From NCBI GenBank assembly GCA_942159475.1, contig OW804094.1, positions 20,503,067-20,567,066 of the forward strand: a stretch of DNA of 64,000 nt. Reading direction: 5' to 3'. Shown in pieces: positions 52,039-63,270 of this stretch. The translations under genes and the position numbers were made by a program. Origin of the DNA: Sthenelais limicola. Taxonomy: Eukaryota > Annelida > Polychaeta > Phyllodocida > Sigalionidae. Below the pieces are notes generated by a model. It did no database searches. It was not told where the DNA came from and saw only the letters and a list, made by a program, of their open reading frames with translations. The stretch's first letter is position 1. Every line of letters starts with the position of its first letter.

Positions 52039-52260
52039 GGGTCAGATTTTCAGAAAATGCACAATTCGCCTTCAGCAATCCTCTCCAATAACCCACATTT
52101 AAGACAAGAATAAGCTCCAAAATGCAGTTTAACATAACAAAACTGATACTTTAAATCATTGCGACACCAGATATACTCGGTATTCTTCATTTTTCAGCCT
52201 AATTTAGGAGAATTTCCTAATGTGTAGAGCTGCCAATTGTATATTTTCTGAAAATCTGAC
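52039..52260 (-). mobile_element. Family A MITE
   Basis: Starts GGGTCAGATTTTCAGAAAAT, ends CTGAAAATCTGA before CTAT, which also precedes the left end (52035-52038); the last bases of the right TIR were lost. Confidence 0.9.
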
Positions 52261-52460
52261 TATTATGGCACTGTGCCGCTGTGGCACACACCAGAACAAG
52301 GCTTCCCCTGGCACACCATCCCTGTCATCATCTCATCTCACTCCCCTTTGTTGTTCTTGTCGATTATCCGCTGCGTAAGCGCAACATTGTCCATTGTCGG
52401 TCGACCGTTGTCTAACGCGGCCGCGGAGCAACACCCCATATGGGAGACAACACAGCTTTT

Positions 52461-52661
52461 GTCAGAAAATGTACAATTCACCTTCTCCAATCCTCTTAAA
52501 TAACTCAAATTTAAGTTTATTATGTTCAGAAACAGGTTCAATATAAGCAAACAGACTGTTAGAATAAAGGCCATGCCAAATTTATACCTGGTATTTATCA
52601 CTTTTCAGTCTAATTTTGACTAATTTACTAAATGTGTAGAGTTGCCAATTGTACATTTTGT
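52461..52661 (-). mobile_element. Family A MITE, both tips eroded
   Basis: GTCAGAAAATGTACAATTCA through GCCAATTGTACATTTTGTG. The interior is diverged. Confidence 0.75.
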
Positions 52662-52779
52662 GCTGCCCTGCCCTACATGGTGTGATCAAGGCCAGGACCA
52701 TTGTGCAGCACCAGGCTCAATGTCTTCTTGTTGTGGAGGCTGATTGTGTGGTGATGGTTCCATGCTAGATTACACACCC

Positions 52780-53014
52780 GGGTCCGATTTTCAGAAACTG
52801 TACAATTCTTCTTCACAAATCCTCTCAAATAACCCACATTTAAGACAAAAATGAGCTTCAAAATGCATTTTAAGACAACAGAGCTGATGCTTAAAATCAA
52901 TGCGATACAAAATATATTCAGATATACCTGGTATTCTTCATTTTTCAGCCTAATTTAGGAGAATTTCCTAATTGTGTAGAGCTGCCAATTGTACATATTC
53001 AGAAAATCTGACCC
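52780..53014 (-). mobile_element. Family A MITE
   Basis: Starts GGGTCCGATTTTCAGAAACT, ends TCAGAAAATCTGACCC. Confidence 0.9.
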
Positions 53015-53195
53015 ACTCAGTGCTGCATGTCTCCTGGGGCTGCCTAGCTCTGTCTGGGCAATGACCGAGGATTACAGCTTCATTACTAAAGTACAACACA
53101 GTGCTCTAATCCTTTTAGTAAACTTTACAGGGCACCTCTGAATATCGCATGGCATCTATTCATTTCCTAGTTTGTCACTAACTAGGGAGGTATAT

Positions 53196-53430
53196 GGGTG
53201 AGATTTTCAAAAAATGTACAATTGGCAGCTGTATACATTTAGTAAAGTAAGCTAAATTAGGCTGCAATTTGGTCAATACTAGGTAAATTCGAGTATATTC
53301 GGCATTGCATTGATTCTAGCAAGCTGTTTGGTTAGGTTGAACTGTATTTTGAACTTTATCTTCGTCTGAAATTTGGGTTATTTGAGAGGATTGGTGAAGG
53401 CAAATTGTACATTTTCTGAAAATCTGACCC
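53196..53430 (+). mobile_element. Family A MITE with ATAT duplication
   Basis: Starts GGGTGAGATTTTCAAAAAAT, ends CTGAAAATCTGACCC; ATAT at 53192-53195 and 53431-53434. Confidence 0.92.
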
Positions 53431-53490
53431 ATATACAAAGGGAGTAGAAACGGCCCACTCCTACAAGCGGCAGATGCTTTACAGGTATAT

Positions 53491-53863
53491 GTGATCCGTT
53501 TTAGGAAAATTAGTCATGAGTTGCAAAAAATGGATTTTGAGATATAATATCATCATATTTGAAAAGAGGAGATCAAGACGAGTCCAATGATGGTAAACAG
53601 TAGAACATCTAATAAGTATTTCTATATTTCAAGTTTGATATTTCTATCTTTGAAAAAAAGGGTTTGCAATATTTCTGGGTGGACACTGGTAAAGTTGCTA
53701 AATATACTCTTTTACGATGACCGTTAGATATGCATGGATGTATTTAATACACTGTCTTGAAATTTGCTAAATGTATTCATACACAAACAGCGTTAAACAC
53801 CCCAAAAATGAAAACATTTCGAACACTTTTAAAAATATCGACTCATTGTTTACATCACATCAC
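53491..53863 (+). mobile_element. Family B MITE, right end damaged
   Basis: Starts GTGATCCGTTTTAGGAAAAT. The right subterminal GCGACTTGTGAC is deleted and the end is ACATCACATCAC. Confidence 0.82.
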
Positions 53864-54238
53864 ATTATTATTTTCCAGGCTTAGTGTGATCTAATGAATG
53901 ATGTATGGAATTTGAGACAATAATTGATTAATTTTGTGATTAGTAAAGATGCCAAACAGTATGAGTGTTCGAATATTAATGTGTAGAGGAGTATGTATAA
54001 GAAAAAATAATACTGATATGTTAAGATCTAGTTGTAAAAAGAATAGAGGCAACGCAGGAAAATATCCACCGAGTGGACACGCGTATTTTGTATTGAATTT
54101 AATGTATCTGTTTGGCCAAATTTGTAATAAAAAAAAAATAAAAAAATCTGTAACTGTTTCTTATTGTATATTGGAACTTCAATACATGCATTGTTAAAAG
54201 TCGCTGAATACAATGTATCAACTTAGTTTGTTTCCCCC
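53864..54238. other. AT-rich unique sequence
   Basis: An 82-codon plus frame (53949-54197) overlaps a minus frame and shows no domain; the plus frame includes a run of A from 54128. Confidence 0.4.
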
Positions 54239-54242
54239 TTAT

Positions 54243-54477
54243 GGGTCAGATTTTCAGAAAATGTACAATTGGCAGCTCTAAACATTTAGTAAATTATGCT
54301 AAATTAGGCTGCAATGTGGTCAATACTAGGTAAATTCGAGAATATTCAGCATCGCATTGATTCTAGGAATCCGTTTGGTTAGGTTAAACTGTATTTTGAA
54401 TTTTATTTCCGTCTGAAATTTGGGTTATTTGAGAAGATTGGCGAAGTTGAATTGTACATTTTCTGAAAATCTCACCC
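54243..54477 (+). mobile_element. Family A MITE with TTAT duplication
   Basis: Starts GGGTCAGATTTTCAGAAAAT, ends CTGAAAATCTCACCC; TTAT at 54239-54242 and 54478-54481. Confidence 0.93.
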
Positions 54478-54481
54478 TTAT

Positions 54482-55139
54482 GTGTTGGCCTCCTAGGTAG
54501 ATCTGCTATGCAGAAGGAGTAAAGTTTGTTTCATGACTTATTCTGTCTAATAATGTACACTTATCACGTAACAAAAACCTCCTATATAAATATAACAATA
54601 ATAGAAGAAGCACTACAGCAGTGACACTAGTGGTTATTGAAGACCAGCCAGACTAGTCCCAATAGACCAGTATTGATCTACAGACTTCCTTTATACCAAT
54701 ACCTCCTCCCTACACCAATAGACCAAGACAGAACCTGAGGTAAAAAACTCTCTCTTTCTCATCACTTTCTCCCCGTGATACAAACACAAGGCTTTCTGCC
54801 ATATTTACCCTGTAAATAAGTAAATCATTGTGGCGGAGCGAGCACATAGCCCGGCCGCTAGCAGGCGGCCATTACCGCTAGTAACCAGAGGCAATAATGG
54901 CCTTGTCTTACGCCTTCAGTCGTCGTGGCGGGTCAGCGCAATAGAAACAAGGCACCGCTGATTGTCCTACGGAGGGCATGAGATTTCATTTATTCATGTA
55001 GGAGCTGGTGAGTAACATTGGTAACAACTGTTGTTGCACTAGGCCCCTGTGTATATTGCCTTGCTTATGGGCGATAATGGGGGTTTGTATGGCTGTGGGT
55101 GATAATAGGGGAGATGTATGGCTGTCAGTGTATGTGGAT
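54482..55139. other. Unique sequence with a GC-rich island
   Basis: At 54832-54950 there is a GC-richer stretch with GGCCGCTAGCAGGCGGCCAT, followed by an inverted AATGGCC. GGGCGATAATGGGGG and TGGGTGATAATAGGGG are a short tandem near 55070. No gene supported. Confidence 0.4.
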
Positions 55140-55140
55140 G

Positions 55141-55319
55141 AAATTGCTAGAATATGTACAATTTGTCTTTCCCAATCTTCTCAAATATACCAAATTTCCG
55201 CCAAAAATAATTTTTTTACATAATTTTTCTAATCATGGCTATAGCAGATATACCTAGAAATTTGGATTATTTCAGAGAATTTGTGAAAGTGAATTGTACA
55301 TTTTCTGAAAATCTGACCC
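55141..55319. mobile_element. Family A derivative built from two copies of one terminus
   Basis: The left half (GAATATGTACAATTTGTCTT, CCCAATCTTCTCAAAT) is the reverse complement of the A right end. The right half (GGATTATTTCAGAGAATTTG to CTGAAAATCTGACCC) is the same end in direct orientation. The normal left terminus is absent. Confidence 0.7.
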
Positions 55320-55452
55320 ATATGCTAGGGAGGGTGGAGATAAGTGTTGAGCAGTTCCATGAGATGGACAGGTTGATGTGCAGGAGGCTGATTGCTATGT
55401 GCTTGGTCTCAAGGCTTTGTCTTGCTGAGAGGGTGAATGGGACGTCATAAAT

Positions 55453-55685
55453 GGGTCAGATTTTCAGAAAATGTATAATTCAACTTCATCAATCCTCTCA
55501 AATAACCCAAATTTTAGACGAAAATAAAGTTCAAAATACAGTTCAACCTAACCAAACAGATTGCTAGAATCAATGCAATGCCGAATATACTTGAATTTAC
55601 CTGATATTGACCAAATTGCAGCCTAATTTAGCAGAATTTACTAAATGTGTACAGCTGCCAATTGTACATTTTCTGAAAATCTGAC
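55453..55685 (-). mobile_element. Family A MITE
   Basis: Starts GGGTCAGATTTTCAGAAAAT, ends CTGAAAATCTGAC with the last CC lost. ATAAAT precedes and follows the element. Confidence 0.92.
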
Positions 55686-55771
55686 ATAAATACATGGGGC
55701 AATACTGGTGGGGAGGAATGTGAATAAGAAGCAATGGTAGGGGTAGGGAGTGTCGGGGGCTGCTCTATTTT

Positions 55772-55906
55772 TATACCTAATGGCACAATGGAGGTTTGTA
55801 ATCGATCGAGATCTTGGGTCAAATCGTACAACACCCCAAAGGGGTGGAGTGCGATTTGACCCAACGTCTTGATTGCTCACAAACCAAACAGAGTGCTATT
55901 AGGTAT
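55772..55906 (+). repeat. Palindrome J2 (family J foldback)
   Basis: Arms of about 65 bp around an AAA loop: outer ATACCTAATGGCAC against GTGCTATTAGGTAT, middle GGTTTGTAATCGAT against ATTGCTCACAAACC, inner TTGGGTCAAATCGTAC against GTGCGATTTGACCCAA, tip CACCCC/GGGGTG. The tail TATTTATTACATAC follows. Two minus frames here are artefacts. Confidence 0.9.
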
Positions 55907-55985
55907 TTATTACATACTAAATCAATAAAAACTTGATTTTAATAGTACTTTACCTTACTTTCCATCAATCTTGTGGATATTTGGC

Positions 55986-56019
55986 TCAAATAGCGCTACG
56001 TGCAATAGGTGCTATTTGA
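55986..56019. repeat. Short hairpin J6
   Basis: TCAAATAGC and GCTATTTGA are exact inverted repeats. TCAAATAGCACCCCTGA follows at once as a further direct copy of the arm. Confidence 0.7.
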
Positions 56020-56901
56020 CTTTTCAAATAGCACCCCTGAATAGCACCCCTGAAATCACATACGTATGTAATAGCACCACATATAGGTACTTACAATATT
56101 GTGTCTCACAAATTATTGGTGACATAGTACAAAATTACCAATGAACTGAATATTTTGAGTGACAATATTTGATTCTGTTCACATATAAATATACTCCACT
56201 TATGCTGAATTTACATTATTTTCTCTTAGTACTATAAGCCATATATGTCCCCCATACATAGCTAGTCTCCAGTAGACATGTAGTATGCACTGGAAGACTA
56301 TATTATTAATCTGATGTGTATTACACATTTCCGGTATCCATGCCAAATAATAGATTCTTTCTAATGTTCTTGCGGTATGGACTAAATCTAAATGTTGCTG
56401 TGTGAATCTATTATCATTAATGGTAAGGTAAGGTAATGTTAAAAACCAATTTCTTAAAGAAAAAATATTCTGCTGATTGCAATATGTGGTAAATTCACTA
56501 AAACCCATGAAGGTTTAGAGTAAAATGTTGGACTGGTTTATGATGACAAGTGGTTTATGCTCACTGGTACTCACCCCATCACCCCGGTATGTATGTGGTG
56601 CATAGAGCGGTGGGCCGGGGGGAGAGGACCATTTCCTCCAGTATGCACAGGGTCAGCCACAATGCAGGCCAGGGTCACTAAGGGCAGTACTCAGGCATGA
56701 TGAATAGACCAGGGAAAGCACCAGTGGATTGTTATAGTGGGAAGGGCTTGACCCGGAAGCACCAGTGCAAGTAAAGTGGATATAAAAAAGAAAATAAAGC
56801 GTGAATTGGTCCTGTGTATTGGTGCAGCGAGGTATTGCAGAGAAAGACTCCTCCTATTGCCTCCACCTCTCTAACAAACTCCTCTGTGTACAGTCATCAT
56901 C
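56020..56901. other. Unique sequence, no supported gene
   Basis: A 102-codon minus frame (56200-56508) has no recognisable motif. ATAGCACCCCTGAA is a direct duplicate at 56028-56053. Confidence 0.4.
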
Positions 56902-57405
56902 TCTTATACTACTTACATCCACCATACTCTCCTATACTACTTACATCCACCATACTCCCCTATACTACTTACATCCACCATACTCTCCTATACTACTTAT
57001 ATCCACCATACTCTCCTATACTACTTACACCCACCATACTCTCCTATACTACTTACATCCACCATACTGCTCTATACTACTTACACCCACCATACTCTCC
57101 TATACTACTTACATCCACCATACTCTCTTATAGGACTTACATCCACCATACTCTCCTATACTACTTACACCCACCATACTCTCCTATACTACTTACATCC
57201 ACCATACTCTCCTATACTACTTACATCCACCATACTCTTCTATACTACTTACATCCACCATACTCTTCTATACTACTTACATCCACCATACTCTCCTATA
57301 CTACTTACATCCACCATACTCCCCTATACTACTTACATCCACCATACTCCCCTATACTACTTACATCCACCATACACCATCCACCATACTCCCCTATACT
57401 ACCTA
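56902..57405 (+). repeat. 28-bp minisatellite, about 18 copies
   Basis: The unit is TATACTACTTACATCCACCA plus TACTCTCC. Because 28 is not a multiple of 3, successive units are read in rotating frames; long Tyr/Pro-rich frames here are artefacts. Confidence 0.95.
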
Positions 57406-57649
57406 CCATTTACTCTATAACACAAGAGCCAGATTTAGTCCATACCACAGGAACATTATATTTATTACCTCAGTATTATGACTCCATGGTGCATGCTGCT
57501 AATCCCTACCTGTGCAGGCTGGGGCAATGAATGAACCAAACTCTCACTAACTCAGGGAACTTGCTTAAGGCCCTGATCCACTGAACCGTTTATGTTTATG
57601 CAGGGCAGAGGGAAAAGCAAGGGCAGCCACTGACAACTGAACTCTTATC
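57406..57649. other. Unique spacer
   Basis: Nothing recognised; contains the end of an array-derived frame. Confidence 0.5.
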
Positions 57650-57960
57650 AACTTTACTCATGATTTTACTGGATTCATTGATATTCTGCTGCTCTCATAT
57701 TTTTAGACAAAGAATTTGAAATTAAATTTAAATCAGCTGAGAGAATACTATCACTGGTGAGTGATAATATATGTAATCTTCACAGGAAAGAGTTCTGGCA
57801 GGTCCTGCAACTACAAATAAATACGTTTTAGAAGTCCAGTAGCAAAACTATCCACCATACTTGGTCATTTATGACTTTTAGATGGGTTGGAAAAGAATGG
57901 AAAAAAATGAGAAAGTGTTCAGTTTTTGACCAACGTTAATTGAGAGTGTAACTTTAGACC
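57650..57960 (+). repeat. Family K repeat, left of array
   Basis: TTGATATTCTGCTGCTCTCA, GAATTTGAAATTAAAT, TTAGAAGTCCAGTAG, GACTTTTAGATGG and AATGTTCAGTT-like words occur in the same order at 58970-59275. The two copies flank the 63-bp array in direct orientation. Confidence 0.75.
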
Positions 57961-57964
57961 ATAT

Positions 57965-58885
57965 CACCAGGACTAGTTCTAGTACCTGGGGGAGGAGGTG
58001 ATACTTTACCAGGACTAGTTCACCTCACTGGGGGTCTTCCACTAGTACCTGGGGGAGGAGGTGATACTTTACCAGGACTAGTTCACCTCACTGGTGGTCT
58101 TCCACTAGTACCTGGGGGAGGAGGTGATACTTTACCAGGACTAGTTCACCTCACTGGTGGTCTTCCACTAGTACCTGGGGGAGGAGGTGATACTTTACCA
58201 GGACTAGTTCACCTCACTGGTGGTCTTCCACTAGTACCTGGGGGGAGGAGGTGATACTTTACCAGGACTAGTTCACTTCACTGGTGGTCTTCCACTAGTA
58301 CCTCGGGGAGGAGGTGATACTTTACCAGGACTAGTTCACCTCACTGGTGGTCTTCCACTAGTACCTGGGGGAGGAGGTGATACTTTACCTGGACTAGTTC
58401 ACCTCACTGGTGGTCTTCCACTAGTACCTGGGGGGTGGAGGTGATACTTTACCAGGACTAGTTCACCTCACTGGTGGTCTTCCACTAGTACCTGGGGGGA
58501 GGAGGTGATACTTTACCAGGACTAGTTCACCTCACTGGTGGTCCTCCACTAGTACCTGGGGGAGGAGGTGATACTTTACCAGGACTAGTTCACCTCACTG
58601 GTGGTCTTCCACTAGTACCTGGGGGGAGGAGGTGATACTTTACCAGGACTAGTTCACCTCACTGGTGGTCTTCCACTAGTACCTGGGGGAGGAGGTGATA
58701 CTTTACCTGGACTAGTTCACCTCACTGGTGGTCTTCCACTAGTACCTGGGGGAGGAGGTGATACTTTACCAGGACTAGTTCACCTCACTGGTGGTCTTCC
58801 ACTAGTACCTGGGGGAGGAGGTGATACTTTACCAGGACTAGTTCACCTCACTGGTGGTCTTTCACTAGTACCTGGGGGAGGAGGT
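57965..58885 (+). repeat. 63-bp minisatellite, about 14-15 copies
   Basis: The unit is CTAGTACCTGGGGGAGGAGG, TGATACTTTACCAGGACTAG and TTCACCTCACTGGTGGTCTT plus CCA. Some units are 64 bp through an extra G. The unit contains the inverted pair CTAGTACC/GGACTAG. Confidence 0.95.
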
Positions 58886-58969
58886 AATACTTTATTTCTT
58901 AAATGCATTTACAATAGTTCCCAAGAAGTCGAATGTACCTTTTAACGACTGCTGATCTTCCCGGGTGAC

Positions 58970-59275
58970 CTTAAACAGTTTATCAATATTCTGCTGCTGT
59001 TATGTATTTGCTATTTTTATACATGAATTTGAAGCTGAATCTGCTGAGCAAAAACGGCCGCCAGAGGGCGATAATAAGGGACGTCTTCACTGGAAAGAAT
59101 TCGGGGGGGTGGGGTTCCATTATATATAAATGAGGAGGTTTTAGAAGCCCCATAGTAAAAATCAACTGGATAAAATACTCCCAACTTCGGGACAAATGAC
59201 TTTTAGATGGTTTGAAAATGAATGGAACAGAAAGTAGAAAATGTTCAGTTCTTGACTGATTTTAGCTGAACTTTT
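58970..59275 (+). repeat. Family K repeat, right of array
   Basis: TCAATATTCTGCTGCTGTTA through GACTTTTAGATGGTTTGAAA and GAAAATGTTCAGTTCTTGAC, collinear with 57650-57960 and diverged. Confidence 0.75.
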
Positions 59276-59328
59276 ACCAACCAGCGCTTTAAATCCCTCA
59301 GCTCTGACCGTCCCACAGAATAACTCGG

Positions 59329-60017
59329 AGTGAGTGAGTGAGATTGGTTGCTTTAAAACTTATCAACACATTTAATAAGGTTATATCAAGGGCGGGAGAG
59401 CTGAGAGGGAGTGAGTAAGTGAGTGAGATTGGTTGCTTTATGCTCTTATCAACACATTTAATATGGTTATATCAAGGGCGGGAGAGCTGAGAGGGTGAGT
59501 GAGATTGGTTGCTTTACGCCCTTATCAATACATTTAATAAGGTTATATCACGGGCGGGAGAGCTGAGAGGGAGGCAGTTTATAATCATACCCAGGAAATA
59601 GAGAAGTAAGGAGAGAGAGACAGGAAGGAACTTTATGGTCTTACGCAGGGAATATAGTTAGAGAAGAAGGGCGAGAGAGACAGAAAAAAGAGACAGAAAG
59701 GCACTTTATGGTCTTACCCAGGGAATAGAGTTTGAGAAGAAGGGAGAGAGAGACAGAGAAAAGAGACAGAAAGGCACTTTATGATCATACCCAGGAAATA
59801 GAGGTAAAGAAGAAGGGAGAGAGAGACAGAGAAAAGAGACAGAAAGGCACTTTATGGTCATACCCAGGGAATAGAGATAGAGAAGAAGGGAGAGAGAGAC
59901 AGAGAAAAAGAGACAGAAAGGCACTTATGGTCATACCCGGGAAATAGAGATAGAGAAGAAGGGAGAGAGAGACAGAGAAAAGAGACAGAAAGACACTTTA
60001 TGGTCTCACCCAGGACC
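59329..60017 (+). repeat. Family C modular repeat
   Basis: Three head modules (TTGGTTGCTTTA, GGGCGGGAGAGCTGAGAG) then about six body modules, ending CACCCAGGACC. Short frames on both strands are artefacts. Confidence 0.9.
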
Positions 60018-60285
60018 GAGAATAACTCGCTTCAGTGGACTGAGTTTTTCATCATTTATAGTGTAATAATCGCCTTGTATAGTGGTACAATTAGACGTGG
60101 GGGGAGAGTAGAGAGCCTAATCACTGATATCTCTATACCATGTCACCCAGTCATAGAGCAGCTCATGGCCACAGAGCGAGTAGCTCACCCCACCAGACCT
60201 GCTCTACGTGACTCCCTAGAATACAATACACATCATGCTTTATGGCTCTGAGTGGGACCTCATGGGCAGCACGTAGCATGCATAT

Positions 60286-60520
60286 GGGTCAGATTGTCAG
60301 AATATGTACAATTTAACTTCGCCAATCCTTTCAAATAACCCACATTTACGACAAAAATAAGGTTCAAAATACAGTTTATCATGGTAAAACAGATATATTA
60401 AAACAACACAAAACCAAATATACTCAGATATACTCGGTATTCATCATTTTCCAGCCTAATTTATCAGAATATACTTAATATGTGGAGCTGCCGATTGTGC
60501 ATTTTCTGACGATCTGACCC
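60286..60520 (-). mobile_element. Family A MITE with ATAT duplication
   Basis: Starts GGGTCAGATTGTCAGAATAT, ends GACGATCTGACCC; ATAT at 60282-60285 and 60521-60524. Confidence 0.92.
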
Positions 60521-60528
60521 ATATATAT

Positions 60529-60671
60529 GGGTGATATCATCAGAGAATGTACAATTCCCCTTCACCAATCCTCTCAAACAATCCAAATTTCAGGCAAAAA
60601 TAAGGTTCAGAATTCAGCCCAATACAACCAAACAGATAGTTTGAATTAAAGCAATATGAAATATATACAGG
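60529..60671 (-). mobile_element. Family A MITE, truncated at palindrome J3
   Basis: Starts GGGTGATATCATCAGAGAAT (a diverged subtype also at 61163) and stops at AATATGAAATATATACAG, where J3 begins. Confidence 0.85.
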
Positions 60672-60767
60672 ATAAGTCACTAGTGGGTCTGAAGGAGCGG
60701 GAATATCGCACAAGTTGCAACGATCGAGTGCGATATTCCAAGCGACGAAGACCCACAAGTGATTTAT
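60672..60767 (+). repeat. Palindrome J3 (family J foldback)
   Basis: Arms ATAAGTCACTAGTGGGTCT...GGGAATATCGCAC and GTGCGATATTCCAAGCG...AGACCCACAAGTGATTTAT pair over about 40 bp. The tail GATTTATTATATATATGC follows. Confidence 0.85.
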
Positions 60768-61140
60768 ATGATTTATTATATATATGCTTTACATAAGATT
60801 AAAGAATGTATATTTTGTAGAAATATTACCAAATTACAACCTTATATGATCTGCAGATCTGTTGACAGTTCCGATGATCATGACGATCTGCAAAGCATTT
60901 TGTGGTCATTTGGCCACTGCAGCTACTGCGGGCATTTTCGAATCAATTTCCAACGTTTTTGGAGTTTTAAATTGTTTTAAAACCCCAGTAATGCTTTAAC
61001 AAAAAGATAACTTGAATAAAGATAAAGTATTTTAGTTTATTTCCTTCGTTTTGATCTAATTTCACCGTTCCAACTCCCATTCTGTCTGCGTTGACAACTG
61101 CTCTATCCAACCGCGTGATTCCCCTCAGTTGGACCTACTT
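60768..61140. other. Unique sequence, no supported gene
   Basis: A 73-codon plus frame (60759-60980) has Cys/His residues but no recognisable domain. GATCTGCAGATC and CATGACGATCTGCAAAGC are small inverted words. Confidence 0.35.
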
Positions 61141-61159
61141 TTCCTAAAAACGGATCACA
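61141..61159. mobile_element. Solo family B terminus abutting a family A element
   Basis: TTCCTAAAAACGGATCACA is the B right TIR; three bases later the A element begins, sharing the ATAT context. Confidence 0.65.
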
Positions 61160-61162
61160 TAT

Positions 61163-61395
61163 GGGTGATATCATCAGAGAATTACAATTCCCCTTCACCA
61201 ATCCCCTCAAATAATCCAAATTTAAGACAAAAATAAGGTTCAGAATTATGCCCAACACAACCAAACAGATAATTTGAATTAAAACAATATGAAATATACT
61301 TGGATATACCTAGTATTGACCATTTCTCAGTCTAATTTAACCAAGTTAACTAAATATGTAGAATGCCGATTGTACATTTTCTGACAATCTGACAC
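61163..61395 (-). mobile_element. Family A MITE, diverged subtype
   Basis: Starts GGGTGATATCATCAGAGAAT, ends CTGACAATCTGACAC. It shares its left end with 60529. Confidence 0.88.
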
Positions 61396-61718
61396 ATACG
61401 TTATATAAATTTCCATATATATCACAGTTACAACTCATATGAAGTGAACTCTATAGAAAATATTCATATTCATATAAAGTTAATATTTCCATGTGTCGCC
61501 TGACATTGAAATTAATCTAATAACCATAACATATACCAGGACATTCGGATCATTCGGAAAAAAATAAAATATAGCTTGTATTATTCTCATCGCATATGGA
61601 TTTTCGTGAACATGAAACGTACCATAACCTGTATGGAATTGTCTCTCGAAATAAAATATGTTTAAAAAAAAAAAAAAAAAAAAGAACTATACAACCCCTG
61701 GTCCCCACCAATACCAAT
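61396..61718. other. Unique sequence with poly-A
   Basis: A run of about 23 A lies at 61661-61683. No gene or complete retroposon recognised. Confidence 0.45.
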
Positions 61719-61722
61719 ATAT

Positions 61723-61957
61723 GGGTCAGACTTTCAGAAAATGTACAATTCACCTTCACCAATCTTCTCAAAAAACCAAAATTTCAGACAAAAATAAAAT
61801 TCGAAATGCAGTTCAACCTAATCAAACAGATTACTAGAATCAATGCAATGCTAAATATACTCGAAGTTAGTTAGTATTGACCAAATTGCAGTCTAATTTA
61901 GCAGAATTTACTCAATGTATACAGCTGCCAATTGTACATTTTCTGAAAATCTGACCC
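61723..61957 (-). mobile_element. Family A MITE with ATAT duplication
   Basis: Starts GGGTCAGACTTTCAGAAAAT, ends CTGAAAATCTGACCC; ATAT at 61719-61722 and 61958-61961. Confidence 0.92.
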
Positions 61958-62075
61958 ATATGAAGATATGATATCCAATGACAATTTGTCTTTTGTTGAA
62001 TCTGACTTTAGACGATTGCTGATAGCGTATTGTACATTTTCTCTCTCCCGAACCATATGTATAAGATATATGTTT

Positions 62076-62620
62076 GTGATGTGATTCAGGAAAATGAGTT
62101 ACAAGTCGCAAAAAGTGGATTTTGAGATATCATCATATATTTTTTTTATATATTTTGAGATATCACCATATTTTTATGCTTGAGAAAAAGTTCGAGAATC
62201 GCAAGAATATATTTAATATACTGTCTTGACATTTAGTACATGTATTCATATGACTTTCAGGAAAATGAGTTACAAATCGCAAAAAGTGGATTTTGAGATA
62301 TCATCATATTTTTTTTATATACTTTGAGATATCACCATATTTTTATGCTTGAAAAAATGTTCGAGAATCGCAAGAATATATTTAATAATAATAGTCGATA
62401 GACATCAAAACCATGAGTCAGCTGATTGTTGTGATCTTTAAGTTTTATTCAAACTTTATTCAAACTTTATACTGTCTTGACATTTAGTACATGTATTCAT
62501 ATGACTTAACGCACTTAACCCTCCAAACATCAGAACATTCCAATAAAACATCCTTTGGATAAATCACTCCTGACAATATCTATTTTGCGACTTGTGTCTC
62601 CTTTCCCTGGAACACATCAC
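62076..62620 (+). mobile_element. Family B MITE with internal duplications
   Basis: Starts GTGATGTGATTCAGGAAAAT and ends CCTGGAACACATCAC, 545 bp. The block beginning AGGAAAATGAGTTACAA is present twice (62088 and 62257), and the CTGTCTTGACATTTAGTACA block is also doubled (62221, 62471). Confidence 0.85.
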
Positions 62621-63177
62621 TTTTAACAAGGCGTTGATTAAAAAAAACAGTTTTGTTATTTTCAATTGCATTTTGAAACTCATTCTTGTCAACATCTGTC
62701 GTCGAAAAATGGACGAACTTTGAAATACGATCATATTTGAAACATGAGATTGTATTGTACTGGCCTCATACTGAATAAAAATTGGATTGGATTAACCTCA
62801 AAACCACAAAAAAAATACAAAAATCTGTATCTGTATCTGTATCTGCTTGTATCTGTATAAGTATGCTTAATTTATGATATATTGAGCTGATTTGTTTTGA
62901 TTTGCAACGACTCGGTGAAATATAATATATGCAGTAGAAATCGAATAACTGCCTTAAAAACTAATAACTAAACATGTTTAAACGATATGACTATTATATT
63001 AACGATCAAAAAGATCTCGAGTGATATATCTATGTTAATAGTAAATGGTATGAGTTGTAATAATTAAATTGTAAGCTTTTGTTTTGTACTTGGCAAATGA
63101 GAATTATCATCATATGAAACTTTGTCCAATGAAATTAAAAAAAAAATATATAAAAAATATAAAAAATAAATAAAAAA
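62621..63177. other. AT-rich sequence, simple repeats
   Basis: A CTGTAT hexamer run sits at 62824-62858. TACTGAATAAAAATTGGATT near 62769 resembles a retroposon tail. Decayed B words occur at 62706-62755. No gene seen. Confidence 0.4.
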
Positions 63178-63270
63178 AAGATCAAGTGGATTCCAATGTG
63201 GGTACACATTAGGACAGCTGATGAGTATTCCTATAATTATTTTGTAATGTTGCGATATTTCTTCTTGGCC
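63178..63270 (+). mobile_element. Family B internal fragment
   Basis: AAGATCAAGTGGATTCCAAT, ACATTAGGACAGCTGATGAG and ATGTTGCGATATTTCT resemble the B interior. Confidence 0.5.

Noticed and set aside
53949..54197. 82-codon plus-strand gene
   Set aside because: It overlaps an antisense frame, passes through a poly-A run, and lies in AT-rich DNA without domain signals.
56801..57530. Tyr/Pro-rich frames of 110 and 238 codons
   Set aside because: The 28-bp array read in rotating frames; no start context or unique domain.
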